Shown here one piece after another: positions 57,335 through 64,000 of a stretch of 64,000 bases of DNA. The number at the start of each line of letters is the position of its first letter. Positions within the stretch are counted from its first letter, which is position 1. The notes under the pieces were generated by a model, which worked only from the letters and a program-made list of their open reading frames with translations, ran no database searches and was not told the origin of the DNA. Both the position numbers and the translations under genes were made by a program. Source of the stretch: Sesamum alatum (Eukaryota; Streptophyta; Magnoliopsida; Lamiales; Pedaliaceae); the NCBI GenBank assembly GCA_034509735.1, contig JACGWO010000003.1:310001-374000 (forward strand). Reading direction: 5' to 3'.

Positions 57335-60300
57335 TAACGGTACAAGTGGAAGGGCTGGGGGAGGCGTGTGAATCCGAGCTGGACCCTAGAGTGGGTCGTA
57401 AGTGTCCACGTGAGTTAGGCGTAGCTAGCAAATCACCAACATGGATAAAGGCAAGGCCATTGTCTTGCATAGTGCCTTTCAGCAGTTGGAGGTGGAGGAT
57501 CGCGATGAGTTGAACACAGCCTTAACCAATGCAGCCCGCAGGAGGTTCTCCAATGATCCCAGCTTTTGAATGGAATGTACGGAGGCTCAATCGGCGTGAC
57601 CACCAGCATGCCATTTTAGCCTCAACCAGGAGTTCAAGGTGCATTTCTTTTCTCTAACTGAAACTTTAGTTGCTCAACACAATGTGGCGCAAATGCAGGG
57701 TATTGTCTCTTCTGTTTTCACCTGGTTTTTTGAGTACCGTGTTAGTCCAAGTAACTGCATTTCAGTTTCATGGGACCCTTCGGAGCTTGATGTTGTTATT
57801 TTGGAGTGCCATGATCAATTTATCCACTATGAAGTTGTTAGCAAACGTATGCACGCTAGGTGTTTGATCATGGTTGCTTATGGTGACAATGACTTGGTGG
57901 TTAGGAAGGGGTTATGGAATGGTCTTGTTAGGCTAGCAGAGAAGTTGGAGATGACCTAGGTATGGTGTTCGGAGACTTTAATGCAATGCTGGACCGGAGT
58001 GAGGTGTGTGGACAAGCTCAAACGCAAGTCATGGGCGAATTCCAACATGTTGTTTTGGAGGTAGGGCTGGTTACCTTGAGTATGCAAGGCATGTGCCATT
58101 CATGCAATAATTCTAGTGAGGGTACAAGAACCTTGTGGAAACGTTTGGATAGAGTGCTAGTCAATGAGTCCAGGTTGGAGAGGTGGCCTCACTCTTACTA
58201 TTTAGCTAGCCACCCTCGTACCACAAACCATTCCCCCCTCATCCTTCGCAATTAACCACTATAGTATAGGGGGAAATCCATATTTTGCTTTGACAACTTT
58301 CTGGCTAAATCACCAAACTTTCTGCAGCAAGTTGGAGTATGGAAGCATTAGATAAATGTTACCAATATGTATGTTGTGACTCATAATCTAAGGTTACTGA
58401 AACCTATTTTGAGAGGCTTAAGGAGAGTGAAAGGAGATCTATCTCTTAATGTCACATTAGCAGCAAAGTTCTTGGCCCTAAAACAACAACTAAACCATCA
58501 ATTTAGACATAGTTCCATTCTTTGCTCTTTAGTGCATAGCGTGGAGGATCTATGCTCAGCCAGTTGGTCAAAGGCAGAGTATGCTCAAGCAGAAGGCTAA
58601 ATTGAACTAGCTAATTCATGGTGATATCTGCTCCAGACTGTTTTTCAGGAAAGTCCGGGCTAAAGATCCCTTCAAAGACTGTTTCAAATTGTTGATGCTT
58701 AGGATACCCTGTTGACTGAGCCTGATCAGGTGGCAGGGGAATTTGTGCGATTCTTTAAGACATTATTTGGGGGAAACATGGAACAACACACTATGGATCT
58801 TGAGTTCCTATCTCAGTCTGGATGAGGATGTCCAGCTAACTGTACCAGTGTAGGAGAGTGAGGTTAAGGAGGAAATCTTTAGCATGTCAGATGACAAGGC
58901 ACCATGGGCTGATGGCTACACTGTAGATTTTTATAAAGAAATATGACCAATGGTGGGACAGGAAGTTTACCTTGGCTATCCAAGAACTCTTTGAGAGTGG
59001 CAGAATCTTTAAACAACTGAATGCCACACTCCTTACTCTTATCCCTAAAGTCTAACTTCTGCACTTCAGCTTCAAAGTATAGGCCTATAGCCCATTGTAA
59101 TATGCTATACAAAGCTATTACAAAGATCATGGTCCAACAGTTCAAAGAGGTATTGAAGAAGTTTGTAGACCCCACCAAAATGCATTTGTGCTAGGCAGGA
59201 GGATAAGTGACAACATCCTGTTAGCTTAGGAGTTGTTTGCTGGCTACTATTAGAGATATCTTCCTAAGAGATGTGTTGTAAAAGTTGATCTTGAAAAGGC
59301 TTATTAATTTTGTGGATTGGGAATTTCTATGAGGACAATGAAGTTGTACAACTTCCCTGATCTCTTCATTAGATGGAGTAAGGGGTGTGTAATGACTCCT
59401 TCATATTAGTGAGTCTCAATGGAGACATGTATGGGTATTTCAGGGGCACTAGAGGCTTGAGGCAAGGGGACCCTCTCTCCCCTTACCTGTTTGTAATGGT
59501 GATGGAGGCCCTTCACCTCTTGATCTCATCCAAGGTAGCACAACATGACATATTGGCATATCACTAGAGATGCAAAAGGTTGAGGATGGTGATGCTTGCC
59601 TTTGCAAATGACATTATACTGTTTTGTAAGGCAGAAGGTGACTCCCTCATTTTGATTAAGGAGGTCTTGGAGAATTTTGCAGCACTATCTGGCCTTCAAG
59701 CCAATTCTAACAAGAGCCAAGTAATTTTCGCTAAAGGTGATGATGCTGAATTGAGGCAAATACTGAGATTTTAGGAGGGATCCCTCCCGGTTAAGTATCT
59801 TGGCCTCCCACTGTTGTCCAAGAAGATATCTGTGGCAGATTGCCAGTCTCTGCTAATAAAAATTGATTAAAGAATTAGTGGTTGGAGCTATGTTGGGGTC
59901 TCTTATGAAGGTACAAGTCAACTTATTAAGTTTGTTCTTAGGGCTTTGAGAATCTATTGGGCCTCGACCTTTTTTTTTTGTGTGTAAAAGGGATCACCAA
60001 ACTGATTGAGAAGAAATTCAGAACATTCTTGTGGAAAGGTAGTTCTGGAGCAGGGAACTTCAAAGTAGCTTGGGAATAGGTGTGTAGGCTTAGGGAGCAA
60101 GGAGGGTTGGGATCAAGAATCTCAGAGCTATGAACCAGGCTCTCATGAGTAGGCATCTGTGGGATATCATCCCACATAATACCAAAACAGTTTAGGTACA
60201 ATGTATCCTTTAGTACAGATTGAAGGATCAATCAGTTTAGATAATTGCCATGGTAGTGGGACATGTAGCTGGAGGAAAATGTTGAAAATGAAGGTTCACT

Positions 60301-60990
60301 TACTTCCTATAGCTGATTAGAAAGTGGGATCAAGATATTGATTTTATATGTGGCAGATCATTGGCACCTCAAGGTGTACAGGGGTGCCTTTGGATGCCAG
60401 AGTTGCTGAGTACTTCAGGTTGGTGCCTAGAATTGGCTAGCACCGGCTAGATCTAAAGGGTCATAGATCATGGAATCACTACCTCCTTTGTATGAGGCAC
60501 AAGATGAGGTCCTATGGAGGTCACCAACTGACCATTTCAATACAGTAGATGCCTAACTTCTATTTCGGCCAATTGGCCCTACATTACCTTAGCTTTCTTT
60601 GTTTGTGGGGCAATTTAAGATTGCAAGGAATCAATTATATTATGGCTTGAAATATTGGGGAGGCTTTCGACACATGACAAGCCATGGCTAGAGGTCAGCA
60701 ACATAAGTTGTGCATTGTGTGGGTTGCAGAGTTTGGAATCTGATGAGCACCTATTCTTCAAATACAACTTCTCTAGGAGGTGTTTGCCATTTTATATAGG
60801 AGAATCCGGTTCCAATGGGCATGTAGGCAACGACTCTTAGGCATTGCTTTTGGCAAGTAGGCAGTGGAGGGGATCCACTTGATCCATGCAACCTACAAAA
60901 CAACATTAGCCTCCCTAGTTTACCATGTCTGGAAGGAGAGGAACATGAGGAGGTTTCAAGACCGTGATAGTTTGAAGCTCCTCTGCAATG
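57335..60990 (+). pseudogene. LINE A: end of ORF1 and ORF2 (endonuclease, reverse transcriptase)
   Basis: ORF1 resumes (KGKAIVLHSAFQQLEVEDRD, 57445-57505). ORF2 starts near 57565 with WNVRRLNRRDH, the opening of an AP-like endonuclease. LVVKGLW-like and VFGDFNAMLDRSEV (GDFN, 57964), WKRLDRVLVNESRLERW and TTNHSPLIL follow; the last should be SDHSPL, so the catalytic Asp is Asn. Reverse transcriptase: LNGDMYGYFRGTRGLRQGDP and LSPYLFVMVMEAL (59415-59510), then FANDIILFCKA where the catalytic motif should be FADD (Asn codon 59607-59609). A zinc-binding end (CALCGLQSLESDEHLFFKYN, about 60713-60772) and VYHVWKERNMRRFQ follow. Many stops. The copy ends near 60990 where Copia D sequence starts; no poly-A tail. 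Confidence 0.85.
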
Positions 60991-62870
60991 AAGGTATAAA
61001 AATAGATAAGCAAGATGAACTTGCAAATTTGGTATACATAGCTAGGTCAGTTTTCTTTAGTTAAGGATGAGGAAGTTGGTAGATTTAATAAGTCTAGCAA
61101 TAGATAATTTGAGTCTGCTAGCTTACAAATCATTTCTGAGAAGGAAAAGACCGCAAAGCTCTTTTATGGACAAAGTGAGCTTGCCAATAGGGTATTGAAT
61201 TGGATCTAAAAAGACATATGTAGGTCACTATACACAAAACCAAAAAGGGTTCACAAGTCTAAGGACCTTGGAAAGGTTCGAGGTATTAGACTTGGAGTTG
61301 TGGACCAAATCAGTTACCTTTCATTAGATCGAAAGGGTGTGTATTTAGTAGGAGTTCTTGATCGAATAAGGATGGAATTCTCAATCAATGGAATTAAACC
61401 TGAAAGGACCATGGTTGAACGGTCTCTGATAAGGGAAAAATCGAACCTTGTTAGACTTGGTTCGGTTGGGGTTCCACTGAATTACCTTGACCCGTTTAGA
61501 CATGGACCTGAATAGTTGCCGAGTTGGAAACATAACAATTTTCTAAAGTCATGATCTAGTTACCATATTGGATATGGTTTGGCAACTTTGCATCCTACAA
61601 AGTTCTTCACTATGCGGGACAGTCCTGTATACGTCAAGGGACTAGTAGGAGACAAACTAGAATTGGTGTCTGGTTTGTGCAGGTTCAATGCAGGATAATA
61701 CAAACATCATTTGTAATTAGGATATTTCCCGCTGACCAAATTCCAGTCCTTGTAGGGGCGACGAGAATACCTTAGATACCTGATAGGTACGGGTCTCATG
61801 GTCAGACCAGTCAATTGGACTATGATCCAAAAGACATAAGGAGAAGTGATGTTGGACATTAGGATTTGATCAACGGCTTGGAGTCGTGAGATCCGTCATG
61901 GAATTCAAACTGGGTTTGAGATTTTATGTAACTGAATCATTCTTAATAGCTCGTATGGAGTATGGCTCGACCAATAACAAACCTTAGGGCCAGTGGGAGT
62001 ATGTTGTGTTCCGAGTGTTAAGTGTGCAACGTCTTATTCATTTAGATTGAAGTTAAGATGTTAGGAAACGCTGAAATAAGAGTATTGTTCACGCAATTCT
62101 CCATGAAAGGAATTGGATTCCTATTCATATGGATAAGCTATTCAGAATCAGTCACGGTTGACTGATGAGGAAGCTTAGGTGCTTGACATCCCTTACATCT
62201 TTGCCTTAGACATCATTAGAATGTTGTTAAGTACATCGGGCCTGATGTTGTTTATACTTTGTGCATAACAATGGATATCAGGTGTATTGCGGAGGTAGTA
62301 CACAGAAGTTGAGAGCAGTCTTTAATACCTGAATAAGGATTAGAAAAGTGTTCTTGATGCACGGTTTATGGAGAATTGAGACTGGAAGGCCACAGTGATA
62401 CTAACTTTCAGAATCATGTGAATAATATTTAGTCTCAGTACCTGTGTACATTTCGAAATTAATGGTGAATGTGGCGGCTTGGAAAGGTTCCAAGGTGGAT
62501 AACACAATGTTTCATTCTGAAACTCAAATGTTTGGTGACTCTGGAAGTCATTTTGGAAAGTGGTTTAGATGAAACCACATCCATTGGATGGATGCGATGC
62601 CTAGCAAGCCGGGCTAGTAGTTACCTTGGAGGCTGACAACTAGACTACGACAAAAGCTTTTGGGCCCGAGATCTCATCACAAGATCCATAGAAATTCTCA
62701 GACAACCATTTGTAGGTAGCGATGGTAGGAAGAGGTAACATATGGTTGGACTGTGTTAATTTGGCAGAAAAATACAGTAGACCCACGAGACCGAGCCGGT
62801 ATCGCAGATTACTCATTCTCAGAAGGTTTTGAGTGACATAGGTAATTTACTTTGAGGTCAAGTGGGAGAT
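60991..62870 (+). pseudogene. Copia D pol remnants, 5'-truncated
   Basis: It starts abruptly in the pre-integrase block (equivalent to 11340 of Copia B and 33770 of Copia C) and runs through integrase-equivalent sequence (61190-61620), linker (61730-61830), a shortened reverse transcriptase and RNase H (about 62300-62800; MVNVAAWKGSKVDNTMFHSE-like) to a polypurine tract AGTGGGAGAT (62860-62870). Like Copia B it lacks the segments equivalent to C 34885-35283 and C 35480-35612. Heavily decayed, no long frame. There is no 5' LTR of its own. Confidence 0.75.
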
Positions 62871-63186
62871 TATTAGAATAGGTGACCAAAAAGCCAATTG
62901 AATTGGCGATTTTGGGAACTATTCGTCGATCTTTATTAATATAATATCATCTTGATGAATAGAGCAAGTATTCATCACTGGCATTTGTGTTTTTTGTGCT
63001 TACTACTAATGTTGAACAATGTTTCAACTTTAAAGAAATTGCTCACAGACTGAATAGTTAAACCCGTGGAGTTGGACTACGTTGGCAGCCATGAAACCAA
63101 CTTCTGTGGGTTAGTTTGAAGCATTCCAAGTCGAGGATCTTAAGACTGGGCAACGAGTATCCTATGAAGACTTGCATTAAGTATTG
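62871..63186 (+). repeat. Copia D 3' LTR, subfamily b, truncated
   Basis: Begins TATTAGAATAGGTGACC (TG changed to TA) directly after the polypurine tract and parallels 7690-8010 until GACTTGCATTAAGTATTG at 63187, where similarity ends. Confidence 0.78.
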
Positions 63187-63442
63187 TTACATCACCCCCT
63201 ACGATACTACTATTTAATACCACTAATTATAATACATTATCTATAATTAAACCCCGAACAAGGAACTTTCATAAAAACCAATAAGATAAGTCCTATTTTT
63301 CTTTCAATGTTTTATATCTATATCAAACAATTAAGTACTCATCAGAATTTGGTATTAAATACTCATAGCATTTATGAACATAAAGAAAAGTCAAAAGTGA
63401 AGGTTCTAGTTATAAAAAATTTTAAAATGCAATTTTAAAGAA
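63187..63442. other. Unassigned sequence between two LTRs
   Basis: Starts TGTTACATCACCCCC, which could be the end of another LTR family, but no partner is in the window. No gene. Confidence 0.35.
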
Positions 63443-64000
63443 TGTGTGGATCGGCCCGGGAGATTAACGCGTATAGCGGAAGCGCGAAATAGTGCGTAAT
63501 AAAAATACAAAGCATAGTTAAACGGAATTTAAATCATGCATAACATACATAAACAAATCAAGGGGTGTGCCCTTGATTCTCCCGGGCGTTCGGTGTATCT
63601 CATGTTCAATAAAACACAACATGGAGGCCATAGAATTGAAACCGAAAAAATGAAATTAAAGAACCTACCCGGTTGTAGTTTTGTCTTCGTTTCAGCTACA
63701 TGCATTGTTCCCCGTTTTGCACCAAGATCTCAAAGAAGAGACCCTCTAAATCATCTCACTCGCTCCACCGGAAAGCAAACAATCCTATTTAATATACCAA
63801 GCCCATTAATTAATTCCATAGAATGGGATTATTTAATTCTAAATTAAATAGTCCATGGACTTTATATTAAATCCTATTTAATATACCAAGCCCACTAATT
63901 AATTAATTCACCCTTTTAATCTAATTAAAAGGAAAGCCCATGCTTTATAAAATTCATAAATCTAATTTATGAACTCAAGCCCGATCATTCCAAATAATTC
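63443..64000 (-). repeat. Minus-strand LTR, subfamily c, leaving the window
   Basis: The reverse complement matches the last 500 or so bases of the LTR at 28081-29914 (CTCCCGGGCCGATCCACAC end; CAAAACGGGGAACAAYGC-type block near 63712; CTATGGCCTCCATG near 63630). It continues beyond 64000, so whether it is solo or part of an element is unknown. The frame 63536-63847 is LTR sequence. Confidence 0.75.

Noticed and set aside
53070..57336. LTR 53075-57334 as the 5' LTR of Copia D
   Set aside because: No primer site follows. LINE ORF1 resumes directly, and Copia D sequence begins only at about 60991 in the middle of pol.

Overview
The window is plant nuclear DNA, almost certainly from a eudicot. 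The evidence is: spliced GT-AG genes, a mitochondrial ATPase-inhibitor gene, tRNA-Met-primed Copia elements, two plant mobile domain (PMD) reading frames, a UDP-glycosyltransferase fragment, and short plastid-derived pieces. Nearly all of the 64 kb is nested transposable elements. I can defend only two host genes: a heavy-metal-associated (HMA) domain gene (45851-47582, +) and an IF1-type F1F0-ATPase inhibitor gene (48451-50055, -). They are convergent and sit in the least TE-loaded stretch.

Layout. 1-1586: 5' end of a minus-strand Copia element running off the window. 2418-3169: LINE RNase H remnant. 3447-5373: a Copia 5' LTR, primer site and decayed gag, cut by a TIR element (5383-7657) with near-matching 9-bp flanks. 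7690-28080: a decayed long-LTR Copia (here 'B'), split by an intact-bounded non-autonomous Gypsy element (11465-26813, TSD GGAAG). That Gypsy element keeps gag-protease, has lost reverse transcriptase and integrase, and carries a PMD gene antisense to itself. It is split in turn by a solo LTR (15317-19777, TSD TGATG), which is itself split by an opposite-strand solo LTR of the same family (17379-19606, TSD GATAT). A mosaic of plastid psaB, accD and trnG pieces sits inside the antisense PMD gene.

28081-37989: Copia 'C', the best-preserved Copia pol, with a 5' leader containing a 0.5-kb GC-rich block and with flanking LTRs that belong to different subfamilies. 37990-39185: LINE ORF1 fragment. 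39771-43698: a complete Mutator-like element (TSD GTTATACTT, long TIRs) with a broken mudrA-type transposase on one strand and a spliced PMD-type gene on the other. 44218-45488: a CACTA-type miniature element split by an 817-bp Mutator-type element (TSD TTTAATATT). 45763-50174: the two host genes, with a 244-bp Mutator-type MITE in an HMA-gene intron.

51550-60990: a LINE whose ORF1 is split by a solo LTR (53075-57334). That LTR contains a Pack-MULE with a UDP-glycosyltransferase PSPG fragment and a Harbinger/Tourist-like MITE. 60990-63186: Copia 'D', which shares internal deletions with B. 63443-64000: a minus-strand LTR leaving the window.

No element looks autonomous: every pol, transposase and gag frame examined carries frameshifts, stops or lost catalytic residues. 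The most unusual result is that two unrelated transposon classes, an LTR retrotransposon and a Mutator-like DNA transposon, each carry a PMD gene on the strand opposite their own gene. The target-site duplications give a nearly complete relative insertion history. Three LTR subfamilies are labelled a (17379, 15317, 36395), b (7690, 53075, 62871) and c (28081, 63443).
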